From contig NC_073302.1 of assembly GCF_027595985.1 (NCBI RefSeq), positions 171,418,034 through 171,482,033 of the forward strand: a stretch of DNA of 64,000 bases, in the 5' to 3' direction. Shown in pieces: positions 23,385 to 34,972 of this stretch (position 1 is its first letter; every line of letters begins with the position of its first letter). Position numbers and translations under genes: made by a program. The notes below the pieces were generated by a model. That model made no database searches. It was not told where the DNA came from and was given only the letters and a program-made list of their open reading frames with translations. This DNA is from Sorex araneus (Eukaryota > Chordata > Mammalia > Eulipotyphla > Soricidae).

Positions 23385-23640
23385 TGGGGGCAAGAGATAT
23401 ACACAGCAGTTTAAATGTGTGTCTAGCAAGTGTTCATCCTTGGGTTCAAATCCCAGCACTACATAATTTCTTAGGCACACCAGCTGCAGCCCTGGACATC
23501 CCTGAGCACCTCAGGATGTGGCCCTGGTGGTCTCCCTAGCACCCCAGGATCTGAGAGCAGTATCACATCCCCAGACCCTTAGCTGAACCATCACCTAGTT
23601 AGCCAAGAATCACCCCTACGGCCCCTCGACCTACTGAGCA
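23385..23640 (+). mobile_element. Old tRNA-type SINE
   Basis: GGGGGCAAGAGATATACACA head, TTGGGTTCAAATCCCAGCAC B-box; the rest is diverged, with CTGAGCACC phrases. Extent uncertain. Confidence 0.55.
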
Positions 23641-23783
23641 CCAATTACATTAAATTGAAACATAATATAAGGGTAAGATACTAGGATTTCCCAGTGAAAT
23701 AACTCATAATATATATGGATATGTAAGGATATATAAATATATGAGTATATATACATATATATAAGCCATATCATTTCTTTTAG

Positions 23784-23848
23784 GTAAGATCATCTCCAGC
23801 CAAAATGTCAACCAAGAAATCCACAGATCTAGTTGAATATGATAACAG
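23784..23848 (+). CDS. FAM81B: FAM81B coding exon 3
   Basis: Reads VRSSPAKMSTKKSTDLVEYD then N and the first two bases of an Arg codon, matching the FAM81B segment VRLSPAKMSTKNSTDLVEY. The acceptor is CATTTCTTTTAG with a good pyrimidine tract; the donor is AACAG|GTAAGT, the consensus. It starts in phase 0 and ends in phase 2. The internal Met aligns with the Met of the family sequence and is not the start codon in the annotated human protein. An alternative in-frame acceptor CCAG at 23796-23799 exists. Confidence 0.93.
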
Positions 23849-24162
23849 GTAAGTCTGTAAATTATATCTAGTTCTCACTACTGTATTTAGTGATTGTTAG
23901 AGATTCAAGTGCCTGGATAAGACCTGTTACTTTTTGAAATAGTTCTTTGCTTTCAAAATCAGCTCGATAAAAGACTGTATCTTTATCTTTTCCTTTCTGA
24001 TAACACAGCAAGCTGATATTACTGCCTCCCCTGAGTCATTTTCACAAGGTTCTATAGATTCATGAATAAGATAATACGACACAGGCAATGAATGACATCA
24101 TATGGGTCAGATATAATGAACTATGGCTTTTGTGTGTGTGTATGTGGTGAAAACTCAGAGAA

Positions 24163-24350
24163 GGGGTCGGGCAGAGAGAGTATAGGACGAAGGCACGTAC
24201 TTGTGTCACACAGAGCTGGCCCACATTGATCTCCAGCCCACATATGATTCCCTGATGAGCACCACTGGGAGTGATTCCTGAGCACAGAGCCAGGAGTCAA
24301 CCTTGAGCACAGTCGGGTATGCACCTCACATCAGAAAAAAAAAAAGAAAA
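24163..24350 (+). mobile_element. Diverged SOR-type SINE
   Basis: CACATTGATCTCCAGCCCAC at the B-box and GAGTGATTCCTGAGCACAGA body, then an A-run. Confidence 0.7.
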
Positions 24351-24599
24351 CCCAGGGAATTTGAAATATACTAATCATCATAAAACTTGTTCGTATAGCT
24401 TAAGTGATGGCCATGCCTGTAGCATCAGAAAAGGGTCACAAAAGACATAAACCTAGTAACTTGGAAATAGAACCTAGTATTGTACATATGCATAGTCCAG
24501 AATATCCTAGAATTTCAGTTTGTAAAGACAGGTGAGAGCAGTGATGCGTATTATTTTGAGTTGTTTTCTGCTCTGTATGAGAAAGGAGGCTTTGGGATG

Positions 24600-24755
24600 A
24601 TGTGTCCATTTAAGTTTTTAGAGCACTTGGCATTGAGTCTCAGCTCTTCCACAAATTGTGTGATTTCAGTAATTTCCACAATGTTTATGGCCTTTGGCTC
24701 TTTCATTTGTCAGATGAAGAAATGTACTAGGATCTCACTAGAACCACTACAGCTT
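24600..24755 (+). mobile_element. MIR-type ancient SINE
   Basis: GAGTCTCAGCTCTTCCACAA, TTGTGTGATTTCAGTAATTT, TTTGTCAGATGAAGAAATG follow MIR in order. Confidence 0.75.
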
Positions 24756-24912
24756 TAAAATAATTTGAATCCTAAAATAAACATAATAACCTCAGAAGAA
24801 AAATCACCAAATGGGTAAAAGGAGTTAACATGAAATGAATGTCAATGACACTATAGGTTAAAGTAGAACCAAACAAGGGGAAGGATGTTTTAATGTTTAT
24901 AAATATAAATTT

Positions 24913-25095
24913 TGGAGGGCCTGGAGAGATAATAAGAGGGTAAAGCTCTTGCTTTCCATGTGGCTGGCCCAGATCAGTTTCCAGCACTGTATATGGTCCA
25001 CCAGGGACTTTCGGGAGTGATCTCTGGGCACAGAGCCAGAAATACAGCCTGAGCACTGCCAGGTGCAGCCGGGTCCTCCTAGCCTCCACAAATAT
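24913..25095 (+). mobile_element. Diverged SOR-type SINE
   Basis: GGGCCTGGAGAGATAATAAG head, CAGATCAGTTTCCAGCACTG, body and CCTCC end. Confidence 0.75.
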
Positions 25096-25579
25096 GTGGC
25101 ATGTGTGAGTGTGCATGCATGCACATATTTATATATATATATGTACATATATGCATGTGTGCGTATAAATGCACATAACATTTGGGTAGATATTTTTGTA
25201 GTTAAGAGCAGTGAATGTGTTGTATAGAAATAATTATCATAAATGGAGCTAGTAGCTAAACTCACCTTTCACAGAGTAAAGGGCACCTGTTCTCACATTA
25301 CTCTGCACCTGACAAATAGAAAAAACAAATCATTCTGGAGGTCTATTAAAATCCTATAAAAGCCCAGCAGATTGATTTCATTCATCCTTCATCTCAAGAG
25401 ATGAAAGAAGAAATTTCTCAAGTATCCAAAAATTAAAACAAAATCCAAAGAGTTTTATGTCATTTCTTGGATTCCAGAAAAGCTAAAATTAAAACAAAAG
25501 GGAAGGTAGTTTATCATTCAACACAAAGACATCGTGAAGATGGTCTGACCCTGACAACTATTTCTACCTTGGTCTCTCC
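25096..25579. other. FAM81B intron 3, AT-rich
   Basis: Begins with TA/TG microsatellite-like sequence (about 25100-25170); otherwise unrecognised. Confidence 0.5.
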
Positions 25580-25588
25580 TCTGGAGCC

Positions 25589-25596
<8 letters not shown>

Positions 25597-25627
<31 letters not shown>

Positions 25628-26117
25628 TTTATTTTTAATTAGGGAATCACCGTGAGGGTACAGTTACAGATTTATACACTTTTGTGCTTATATTTCCCTC
25701 ATACAAAGTTCGGGAACCCATCCCTTCACCAGTGCCCATTTTCCACCACCCGTAAACCCAGTGTCCCTCCCACCCTCCCCAATCCCATCTCCCCCCCACC
25801 CCACCCTGCCACTGTGGCAAGGCATTCCCTTCTGTTTTCTCTCTCTAATTAGCTGTTGTGGTTTGCAATAAAGGTGTTGAGTGGCCGCTGTGCTCAGTCT
25901 CTAGCCCTCATTCAGCCTGCAACTCTCTTCCCCCACATGGCCTTCGACTACAATGTAGTTGGTGATCGCTTCTCTGAGTTGACCTTTCCCCGGAACGTGA
26001 GGCCAGCCTCGAAGCCATGGAGTCAACCTCCTGGTACTTATTTCTACAGTTCTTGGGTGTTAGTCTCCCACTCTGTTATTCTATATACCATAGATGAGTG
26101 CAATCTTTCTATGTCTG
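25597..26117 (-). mobile_element. L1 LINE 3' end with perfect target-site duplication
   Basis: Minus-strand insertion beginning with a long T-run (the poly(A) tail), then GGGAATCACCGTGAGGGTAC and the 3'UTR series to ATAGATGAGTGCAATCTTTC. The 17-base duplication TCTGGAGCCTTTCTCTT lies at 25580-25596 and 26118-26134. It is the near-complement of the 21103 copy in its 3'UTR. The 157-residue open frame across it is not a gene. Confidence 0.95.
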
Positions 26118-26151
26118 TCTGGAGCCTTTCTCTTGTCTATGTTGTGCACCT

Positions 26152-26325
26152 AGAATTTGGGGGAGGGGAGCTGACCACGCCTGGTGGTGCTCAGGGCTTA
26201 GGGACTGTGCTCAGGGATCACTTACTGATGAAGCTCGGGGGGGAGACCATAAGGGGTGCCAGGAATCCAACCCCAGTTGGCCACATGCAAGGCAAGCACC
26301 CTGCTGCTGTGCTATCTCTGGCTAT
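26152..26325 (-). mobile_element. SOR-type SINE
   Basis: Minus strand: CTGACCACGCCTGGTGGTGC start, GGAATCCAACCCCAGTTGGC B-box complement, and TGTGCTATCTCTGGC end. It adjoins the original target of the L1 insertion. Confidence 0.8.
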
Positions 26326-26655
26326 CTAAAAATTATATGTACCGCCTGACCATGTTAGCTTTTTTTTCTCACCTTCATTTTATGTTGTGAAAGCACCATG
26401 ATAAACAGTTATTCGGATTAGTTTTCTTTCTGTCTCTGCCTTCTGACCTCTCAGAGCAGACTACAAGCTCTCAAAGCAGGGACTCGGTGATGTTCTGACT
26501 GTAGATCCCCCTGCTGGTGTCTATTCCTGTGCATTGAGTAGTAATCCCTGAGGAACTGTCATTGAAAAGCATAATAAAGACTAATGGAGAGACAATTGGA
26601 GTTCTGCTTGAAGCGGCAAGATGTGGGTAACCGATTAACTGGAATGTAAAAGGGC
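26326..26655. other. FAM81B intron 3, nothing recognised
   Basis: No supported feature. Confidence 0.5.
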
Positions 26656-26765
26656 ACTAATTGGTTTCAATCCCCAGCACCTCATAGTTCCTCAGACACT
26701 GCCAGGAGTGACCCAAGCACAAAGCATGGGTCTTGGGTAGCCTCTGAGCAGAAAAATAAAATTAA
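26656..26765 (+). mobile_element. SOR-type SINE fragment
   Basis: B-box GGTTTCAATCCCCAGCACC and GCCAGGAGTGACCCAAGCA; 5' half missing or unrecognisable. Confidence 0.65.
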
Positions 26766-26799
26766 TTAATTGGTATTCAGTCATTTCAGCCAGCAGCGA

Positions 26800-27134
26800 G
26801 GGTATTTCTTTTCATTGAATCACTGTGAAAATACATAGTTACAAAGTTGTTTATGAACAGCCACACAATGTTCCAACACCCGTCACCAGTGTACATTTCC
26901 TACCACCAATGTCCCCAGTTTCCTCCCACTACCTGCCCCTCTCCCAGTCTGTATCTACAGCACATTCTCACATTCTCTCTCTCCTCTCTCTCTCCTTTTT
27001 CTCTCTCCTCTCTCCTCTCTCTCTCCCTCTCTCCTATCTTTTTCCTCTCTCTTCCTCTCTCCCTCTCTCTCTTTCTCCCTATTTCTCTCCCCCCTCTCTC
27101 TCCATCTCTCTCCCTCTCTCTCTTGCTCTCTCTC

Positions 27135-27207
<73 letters not shown>

Positions 27208-27815
27208 CCTCCCCTTTTGGGCATTTTGGTTTGCATTACACGTACTGAAATCCCTTTACCTATTTTCAGCACCAAATTATTGTCCAGAGTGATGATTTCC
27301 AACTCTTACTGTCATAGAGGACCCTTCTCTCTCCTGACCGCCACACTTGCAGCAAGGTTTCAACCATGAACCAGCCCTCCTGGCCCTCGTTTGCTACTAA
27401 CCTTGAGTATTAGTGTCATACTATGTTTTTTAATGTCCCACAAATAAGTGCAGTCATTCTTTGTCTTACCCTCTCCTTCTGACTCATTTCACTCAGCATG
27501 TTACTCTCCATGTCGATCCAGGTAAAGAAAGTTTCATGACTTTATTTTTCCTGGTGGCAGGCAGCATTATTATTCCACTTTGTAGATGTGCCATAGTTTC
27601 TTTATTTGTTCTTGGGCACTTGGGTTGTTTCCAGGTTCTGGCTACTGTGAATAGTGCTGCAATGCATAGGAGTGTAGATAACTTTTCTGCAGTGTTTTGA
27701 GTCCCCAGGGTATATCCCCAGAAGTAGTATTACTGGGTCTTATGAAAGCTGAATTTCTAGTTGTTTGAGGAATGCCCATATTGATCTCCAAAAAGGCTGG
27801 ACCAGTCAGCACGTC
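26800..27815 (-). mobile_element. L1 LINE 3' end and ORF2 tail with expanded pyrimidine repeat
   Basis: Minus strand: CATTGAATCACTGTGAAAAT terminus, 3'UTR phrases, then the reverse of the ORF2 end (GGTATATCCCCAGAAGTAGT; TGTGAATAGTGCTGCAATGC). A long (TC)n tract interrupts the 3'UTR where young copies have a short GA-rich spot. Coding potential is lost. Confidence 0.88.
26966..27215. repeat. (TC)n microsatellite, about 250 bp
   Basis: Polypyrimidine low-complexity tract with a pure (TC)n core near 27137-27194, inside the reverse-oriented L1 3'UTR. Serine/leucine open frames across it are artefacts. Confidence 0.95.
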
Positions 27816-28639
27816 CAGTGCAGGAATTTTTTAAATTTTAAATTAGGTGCTATGATTTATAATATTTTTAGTATAAAGTATCAGACACATAGTGTTCCAA
27901 TATCCCCCACAAACCAAAGCATCTGCATCCCTCTGCCTGTGTCTCAAGGGGACTTTGTGTGCAAGTCTTTTGAATTGACATGTTCAACCTAAAGAAAATA
28001 ACAGGAAAAACAATAATGTACAAAATAACCTCACCATTTATGTCATAGTATTAATTGACTTTCAACAAATTTACTAATACACAAGTAGGGCAGTTAAAGC
28101 TTGTTGCCGCTCATTATCCCTCATTAAACTTCCTGCATTTTAGTTGCAGGCAGTTCAAAGCTTGTCCATTGTATAATCTTTGTTGCTGTCTTCACTACAT
28201 AACTTCACTTTATATCAATCACCTACAAAATCACCTACAGTGTAACAAAGAGACAGTAAATCTGGATGGTTATTTAAATTTTTTAACTTATTTTTATTAA
28301 ATAATTTTTATTTATTTATTTACATAGGCTAAAATCATATCACAATCAATTATCACAAATTGGATTTTATTGATTTATTTTCTGACAATTCCATTTACCA
28401 TTCTTTTAATCTAAAAAGATTTATATAGGACAATTATTATGACACTGATGAAGGCAGTACATGACTCTGATTTCCAGTTCACAACATTTGCAATTCACAA
28501 TGAGCAGGCATCCATTGATTTCAGCTCATTTAAGGTAATTGAGCAGAAAACCACCAAAGGCTTTATTCATTTTCTTCTATTGGTGGAAGTTAGCCCTGCA
28601 CAGAGACCAAACACTTTGGTCTAATCTTTAGTCTGTACC
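27816..28639. other. FAM81B intron 3; possible L1-like 3' end at 27830-27960
   Basis: The part 27830-27960 (TATTTTTAGTATAAAGTATC, GTGTTCCAATATCCCCCACA) weakly resembles the variant L1-like 3' end on the minus strand. The remainder is AT-rich and unrecognised. Confidence 0.35.
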
Positions 28640-28730
28640 TCATCTGCCCTGGGACCTTGAGAAAAGTCAAACGTCCTTTCTAGGAACTCTGTCAGCTCTG
28701 CAAAGTAAGGTGTGGTTTAAGTGGTCTGCG
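28640..28730 (+). mobile_element. MIR-type fragment
   Basis: CATCTGCCCTGGGACCTTGA GAAAAGTCAAACG and TTCTAGGAACTCTGTCAGCT follow the MIR core, including the 'gcaaagtaagg' position. Confidence 0.6.
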
Positions 28731-28787
28731 GTGAGTAACCAAAGTCTCAGGGCTGTCTGTGTTCAAGATTCAGAGTTCATTCCCAGG

Positions 28788-28915
28788 TTGCAGAGGTGGG
28801 AAATGTACACTGGTGAAGGGGACAGGTGTTGGAACATTGTATGACTGAAATCCAATCATCAACAACTTTGTAACTGCATATGTCACTGATTCAATAAAAA
28901 AAAATTAATTTTAAA
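28788..28915 (+). mobile_element. L1 3' end, very short copy
   Basis: GTGGGAAATGTACACTGGTG through CACTGATTCAATAAAAAAAA; only the last 130 bases of the 3'UTR are present. Confidence 0.85.
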
Positions 28916-29014
28916 AGCATCCATTGCTCATTCTCAACTCTGCCTACAATTTCTCACAAACCATTCCTTTAGGAAATAAAATAACTGGTTGATATTTCAT
29001 AAACCATCCTCTTT

Positions 29015-29199
29015 TTCTTTTTGGGGGGAGGGGGAGGAGGGCGGATTCCAGAGCTTAAACACACCTGACAATGCTCAGGACTTACTCCTAGCTCTGCACT
29101 CAGGGGTCATTTCTAATGAGCCCGGGGGTACTGGGAATTTAATCTGCATTGGCCACATGCAAGGCAAGTGCCTTACCCTCTGAACTATCACTCCAGCCC
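29015..29199 (-). mobile_element. SOR-type SINE
   Basis: Minus strand: CTTTTTGGGGGGAGG, TGACAATGCTCAGGACTTAC, GCCACATGCAAGGCAAGTGC and TCACTCCAGCCCC end. Confidence 0.85.
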
Positions 29200-29389
29200 C
29201 ATAAACCATGTAATAAAATAAATGGCCGAGATCACTATTCACCCATAGGATTTAATTATGAACAAAAATGCAATTCTTTCCATCTATTTTTAATTTTCCT
29301 TCAATTATCTTGAAAATAAAGTTTCTCACGATTATGTCAAATCGTTTCTAAGATTTCTTTTGTTCCTAAGGTTCCTTTGTCTCCCAGAA

Positions 29390-29750
29390 CTGGTTTTGCC
29401 ATTTATTCCCTTAATAAATATAGTCACCGGTGAGCAAAAGAAATAAAGACCCTACCCTCTAGAAACTTCTCTTTAGCAAAGGGTAGAGACACCAGAGTTA
29501 GCAGCCTGATGTGGACAGACCTTATTGAAGAGCTGGCATTTCAGCAACGACCAGGAAATGAGGAAGTCAGTCCTGAGGCTGTGTACAGAGAAAGAGATTT
29601 CTAAGACAGGAACTTTCCATGGCTTCGTCAGAGCAGCAGGGGGTAAGGATGACTTTTTAAAGGAAAGTTATGAACTTGAGTTGTGACGGTATCTAAATGG
29701 ACCAGGGTAATTAATTTCATTATGTTAAGGAATTTATTGGGGCTAACCTA
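29390..29750 (+). mobile_element. Ancient mammalian interspersed repeat, family not assigned
   Basis: Phrases such as AAAGACCCTACCCTCTAGAA and GAGCTGGCATTTCAGCAACG resemble a widespread old mammalian repeat also seen at 53590-54250 in this window. I do not name the family. Confidence 0.45.
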
Positions 29751-29781
29751 TAACCAATCCATAAGTCAAGAATGCTTTCAC

Positions 29782-29957
29782 GGGGCTGGAGCAATAGCAC
29801 AGCGGGTAAGGTGTTTGCCTTGCATGCAGCCAAACCGGGTTCGATTTCCAGCACCCCATATGGTCCCCTGAGCACCGCCAAGAGTAATTCCTGAGTGCAA
29901 AGCCAGGAGTAACACCTGTGCATTGCCGGGTGTGACCCAAAAAGCCAAAGAATAAGA
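29782..29957 (+). mobile_element. SOR-type SINE, young
   Basis: Complete copy with GGGGCTGGAGCAATAGCACA head and GTGTGACCCAAAAAGCC end. Flanks AAGAATGCTTTC (29768-29779) and AAGAATTCTTTC (after the tail) form a near-perfect duplication. Confidence 0.93.
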
Positions 29958-30049
29958 ATTCTTTCGGGAATAAATTTGGGGGAGATGAGTCTCTGATTGC
30001 CAACCAAATAACAGTATTTAAAACTTAGACACAAAGTGTTCTGATGATA

Positions 30050-30430
30050 CCTCAAGTAGCAGAATGTATGCTTAGTGTGTATGAGGTCCTGAATTTAATA
30101 CCTGGCATCACATGGGACTGATTCCATATCAACAACATCAGGCACAGCCCTGGCAGCCCCTGAGCACTGCCAGACCCAAGCACCAAACTGTCAGTCCCTT
30201 ACTGACTGTCCAGGAGTATCCCCCCTGTCCCTCAAGAGCATCACTGGGGCCTCTATTAAAACTCTCAGATACTGCAGTCTGGAGATACCAAACAGAAGGT
30301 AAGGCTCTTCCTTTGCATGCGGGCGAAACCACAGCAATGTTTGTGGTCCCCCAAGCACACCAGGAGTGATTCCTAAGCACAGAGCCAGTGGTCATCCCTG
30401 AGCACCACTAGGTGTAATACCCTCCCCCCA
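30050..30430 (+). mobile_element. Two diverged tRNA-type SINEs in tandem
   Basis: First at about 30050-30180 (GTCCTGAATTTAATACCTGG B-box, GAGCACTGCCAGACCC), second at about 30270-30430 (GGAGATACCAAACAGAAGGT head, CAGGAGTGATTCCTAAGCAC body). Confidence 0.6.
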
Positions 30431-31605
30431 AATTTCTCCTTGTAAACAGAATACAGCATTCAAGCTCTGCAACATTTTTATTTTCAAGATGGTGTTGGTG
30501 GTTTTTGTTTCTTAAATACCTTGGCAGACACTTCATTTCTCTGTGGTACCTTGTTCTGGTGCTGCATGATGAAGATGGATATTTCACATTTCAGTTTATA
30601 AGAAAGGCAGTCAAACCCTTGGTTGAGATTTTATGGCATAGGGAATGTTAGGTAGGAGATATTTTATATTTTAATTTGCAGTATCATATCAAGGCCAACT
30701 CTCAACTAAATAAAATCTTAGAATAGTCTGCTGTGCTTGCAAGGACAGAGATGCTCAATTATCAGCAATTATCAGCAATTCTTGTATTGCCTGGTGGAGC
30801 CTCTTCCATCGGACACAGGGCCTGGCCCCACCCTCTCCCTGAGCACATTCATTTCAGGGTTTTCAATACTTCCTCTCTGTTAATCATCTCACCTGTCATA
30901 ATGACTCCACGGGATCCATCACTTTGCTTCATGACAAATGTTCTTTCAGAATGATGAAACTGGGATTGAGAGGAGACAAATATTTTCCCCAAACCACACA
31001 ATGCCATCATGGCATCAAGATTCTTGCCCAGAAATCTACGTCTCTGTTACTTGTAGACCTATTAACCATTCCTAGTCCACATTACCTGCCAGTTCTCCCT
31101 CAACATGACCCCTGAGACATTTTCACCTGCAACTCATCCCTTGCATGGAACATGCAATCCCACCATAATTTCTGACCTTCTCCCAGGGCACCCTTCTGTG
31201 AAGTGGAAGCATCCTGGTTACATACCATCTCTGCTGTGTCTTCAAGGTGCAGCTAACAACCATGGCATCTTCTCACTGAGATGGGCAAGACTATGGCTGT
31301 AGGTGGGCACAGCTGAGCCTCCAGCAGCCCGCAGCCATCTGGGCAGGAGCTGCCTGGGGGAAGCTCAGTCCTTCCCACCCACAGTGCTCTCTGGATTCTC
31401 GTCACCTTTGACTCTTTGCTCATATTCTAGACTCCACAACGGTCAGGCTGCGGTCGGTCTTTGCTCCAGAGCAGAAAGGGATCCCCTCCAACCTCTGGGC
31501 CTCAGAGAATTCCCAGGACTTTCAGGTGTGAGTTCACAGAGGGAAGGTAACTAGGCTGCATATTTTCATAATGTTGGGAGCAAGTTCTAAATTAAAAAGC
31601 TGAGA
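30431..31605. other. FAM81B intron 3, nothing recognised
   Basis: Several short open frames (30733-31554) without domains. They show no splice-flanked homology and I do not call them genes. Confidence 0.45.
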
Positions 31606-31890
31606 AAAGAGGTCTGGAGACATAATACAGGGATCAGTTGCCTTCTGCTGACCTCTAAATGCTGTCAGGGGTCATCTCTGAACACTGTCAGGAATTCCGC
31701 TTGAGCACCAGGAGGACTGGCCCAAAGACAAAAGGGAGGAAAAGCAGAGAAATAAGGGGCTGAAGAGATAAGGCGCTTGCCTTCAATGTGGCTGACCCAG
31801 GTTCAGTCTCCTTAGCCCCACCAGAGCAGGGCCTGTGAGCAGAGCCAGGAGGAAGCCCTAAGCTGGAATAGGCCCCCACCCCTTCCCCAG
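31606..31890 (+). mobile_element. Two diverged SOR-type SINEs
   Basis: 31606-31720 (GGTCTGGAGACATAATACAG head) and 31757-31890 (GGGGCTGAAGAGATAAGGCG head, CCCAGGTTCAGTCTCC B-box). Confidence 0.65.
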
Positions 31891-32059
31891 AAAAGGAGGA
31901 CTAAGTATGACTTATCTCTCTGAGAAAAACACATATGCAATAGGTATAGTCACATACTGATCTAAATAAAAGTTACACAGAAGAGACAGGTCAAACTGCC
32001 TCGCAGCTGAGTTATTGTTAATATTATACCACCTAACCTGAGGAGACACTCAGAATTCA

Positions 32060-32230
32060 GATCAGCACAAGGTTAGGTCCTTCACTGGGGTGAGATTCTT
32101 TCCTCACATGTGGCTGACCTGGGTTTGATCCCTGGCACCCTGTAGGGTCCCCCGAGCCCATAGGATTGATCCCTGAGTGCAGAACCAGGAGTCAGTCCTG
32201 AGCACAGCTGGGTGTAGCCCCTAAACAAGT
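32060..32230 (+). mobile_element. Diverged SOR-type SINE
   Basis: CTGACCTGGGTTTGATCCCT B-box and CCAGGAGTCAGTCCTGAGCA, GGGTGTAGCCCCTAAAC end. Confidence 0.75.
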
Positions 32231-32324
32231 ACAACAACAAAGTAATATGTTGACTGGACATACTATATAAGAAATAAGAACAAATTCCTCATGCTTTGTC
32301 AGTGCCAGGATCTCTCCTCAGGTA

Positions 32325-32580
32325 AATTGCTTTTGTATGAGTTATCTCTGGCTGCTAAAACACTATCACAAAGTGCTGGGTGGCTTAAAACAGCCGAAAT
32401 ATCTGGTTTCAGAATGAGCAGGGATGAATCCTACTGAGGACTGTGACGAATAGTCTGTTCCTTGCCTCTGTTCTTCCATCACAGCTGGCAATCCCTGCCA
32501 GCCCTTGGCTTTGAGATGCATCATCCAACACCTGCCTCATCTCCATATACAGACAAGGAGTTTCTTCCAGAGCTACCTTA
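32325..32580 (-). mobile_element. Old MaLR-type LTR fragment
   Basis: The series CTGCTAAAACACTATCACAA, TGGGTGGCTTAAAACAGC, CCTTGGCTTTGAGATGCATC matches, by eye, the reverse strand of mammalian ERVL-MaLR (MST/MLT-like) LTRs. Heavily diverged, no coding. Confidence 0.6.
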
Positions 32581-32654
32581 GACACGTGAAGGGAGGTGAC
32601 AGAAGCAGGCCTGAACCAGCAAGCGCAGTGCTCTCACCAGGAAGTCACACAAAT

Positions 32655-32715
32655 AGCATATACACAACACAGACAAAGACAGACACAGAGATAGAGACAG
32701 AGACAGAGACAGCAC
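32655..32715. repeat. (GACAGA)n simple repeat
   Basis: ACACAGACAAAGACAGACAC and AGAGACAGAGACAGAGACAG units; short low-complexity tract. Confidence 0.85.
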
Positions 32716-32720
32716 AAGCA

Positions 32721-33179
32721 AGGAAATATGGGACAGTAGCTCAAGAGTTTTAACAAAATGGTCCCAGAATGCCAATGGTCACAAATTGTTTTCTGGCTAC
32801 AGTTTTCATTCCTTTCTATGTCTGTGTAACCTAGCATCCATCCACAGCACGCTTGTGCATGCAGGATCTTAGAAACGCTTCCCAAACATAGCACTCCCAG
32901 AGAAATCCACCTGTGCCTGGCACATCATTCATCCTGTAATTTTATTGAACATGTGGCTCATAGGATCCATGACTTTTCACTGTCAAAATTCCACACACAG
33001 TCTCATTTCCAGCTACTTGAGCTCTCTCTTGCCAGCCTCCTCCATGCTGACGCCCTGCTGGCCCAGCTCTGCAGTCCTGAGCCGAGTCTCCCTGGGCTGC
33101 ACTCCCAGAAACGTGACTCGCCTCCCTTACCCCACAAGAGCAATTAGCTCTCCACAGAAACCAGCCATGAGCGTGTACG
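32721..33179. other. FAM81B intron 3, nothing recognised
   Basis: No supported feature. Confidence 0.5.
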
Positions 33180-33325
33180 AGAAACTATGAGGTACAAAGC
33201 ACTTGCTTGCATGCAGCCAACCCCAGTTCTATCTCTGAGCACAGCAAGGAGTGATCCCTGAGCACAGAGCCAGGTGTTAAACCCTGAGCACCAGTGACTG
33301 TGGCCTCCAATAAAAACAAACAAAA
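33180..33325 (+). mobile_element. Diverged SOR-type SINE
   Basis: CACTTGCTTGCATGCAGCCA, CCCAGTTCTATCTCTGAGCA, GAGTGATCCCTGAGCACAGA. Confidence 0.7.
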
Positions 33326-34972
33326 AAATCATTAACTGAGGCTTCTCTTGACACCAAAATCTGCTTGCCAGAAAAAAAACACCTAAAATAAAACTTTAGA
33401 AAATGTATTTTCAGCTTCATTATTCCTTCCCGCACAGTTTCAGATTCTTTTTGTGAAGCATCAAAATATTCTCAAAAAATAACAATAATAAAATTCACTT
33501 CCCATTTTTCGAATGCAATTAGTCATGTAATAGATCTCAAAAATGAAATTTCTCTCTAATCATGGCCTCTTGTGTTCTAGAAAAGGGCTTAAGTTCAGGG
33601 GGCCTATTTTTTTTTTATCCTGAGTATTACAGGTTGCCAGAATGGTTATCAGAAATCCCCCAAGTAAATTTAGTCCTCTAGTCACAAGAACAGAACAGAC
33701 AGAGAAGTGAGAGGCTCCATGTACCAAGGCATCTGCCAGCAACAGCACAGCTGGTATAAGTCACACCAAACTGCAGAGAAACAGAACTCAGAGTTTGTGG
33801 GAAATCTGTTCAAGTTGTCGGCTCCATTATCAATGATTTTGTAAAGTCCAAATCTCTCCCTGAAGAGGGTCTGTGTTTTTCCTCCAGAGGTTAGTAACTC
33901 GACCAGGACTAGTCTGGATTTTCAACTATGCCTTTAATGTAAATATAAATTTAATGTAGATATACGTTAATTTTACAGTGATCTATTTATCACTGATACA
34001 ATGTACTAATAAAGCAGTGTATATTTTTTTACTGCAATAATCAGACTGCCCATCTCTTGCTGCTAGAGAAAGTCCACAATTTTGCCTTTTTTGAGCAATC
34101 TGATTATTTGAATAGTGGTGCCTTTGGGAATCTCTTTTAGAAGATTAAAAATGTTAAATGTGTTCTTCCAGTTTCCAACTCAGAATTGGCCATCAGAAAG
34201 CATGAGACTGCTTATGGCAATAGAAATTGGCGACGGGGGTTGAAGGGAGCGATAAAATGTTCCATGTTCATGTAAATAGAAACAAATCTTACTTGATGCT
34301 TCATTAAGCATCATTAATAAGCAATAACTGTAACACCCCAATTAAAAGTAAATTATAGTTATCAACAGAATTTCCAAAAGGGAACACTCCGATTAAATCA
34401 AAATAATTTCAAAAATAAAATATAAACTATAAGGAAATAACTACAGTCTGGAATTTATATGCCCCTGTCTCTCTGGTGACAGACACATACATTCATGTAG
34501 TGCCAAGGGCTCCAGGGCTTCTGCAATGCGTGAAAGAGCAGCAAAAGGCACGAGGGCAGACCAGCGTGACATCTGAGCAGAGGCGGAGCCCTGTCCCACC
34601 AGCCATCTGCCTCCGCGTGCTCTCTGTATACACAGTCTTGACAGGAGCCAGTGCATCTCCAGAGTGAGTGCACACAGAGCTTTCATGACCTTAGCCTGCA
34701 ACCTCCTCGCCCCTCCATATTTCTCGTGTTTCAATTTTTGCTTTTTTGGGGGAGGTGGGGTACACACCCAGATTTGAAGGCTGCTTTGCAAAAAATCCAA
34801 CAAGGCCACTTTGCAAGCAGAAAGTAGAAGAATATCCAAGATATTTCTAAAGTGATTATAATTAATTTTATATTTTAGTATAAAATTTAATATTTAATTA
34901 TAAATTACCTAATTTGCTATATGACACATCACTAAGGAATATTACCCAATTTGAAATGTAATATAAAAATAG
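33326..34972. other. FAM81B intron 3, nothing recognised
   Basis: AT-rich with one GC-richer patch at 34490-34700. The overlapping open frames there, on both strands, share no recognisable domain, so I treat them as chance. Confidence 0.45.

Noticed and set aside
25856..26329. 157-residue open frame
   Set aside because: It spans the reverse strand of an L1 3'UTR, its target duplication and an adjacent SINE.
26825..27292. Open frames of 155 and 133 residues rich in Ser/Leu/Pro
   Set aside because: Translation of a (TC)n microsatellite inside a reverse L1 3'UTR.
34441..34839. Cluster of overlapping open frames on both strands
   Set aside because: Frames overlap in all directions in a locally GC-richer patch; no domain, no homology, no splice logic.
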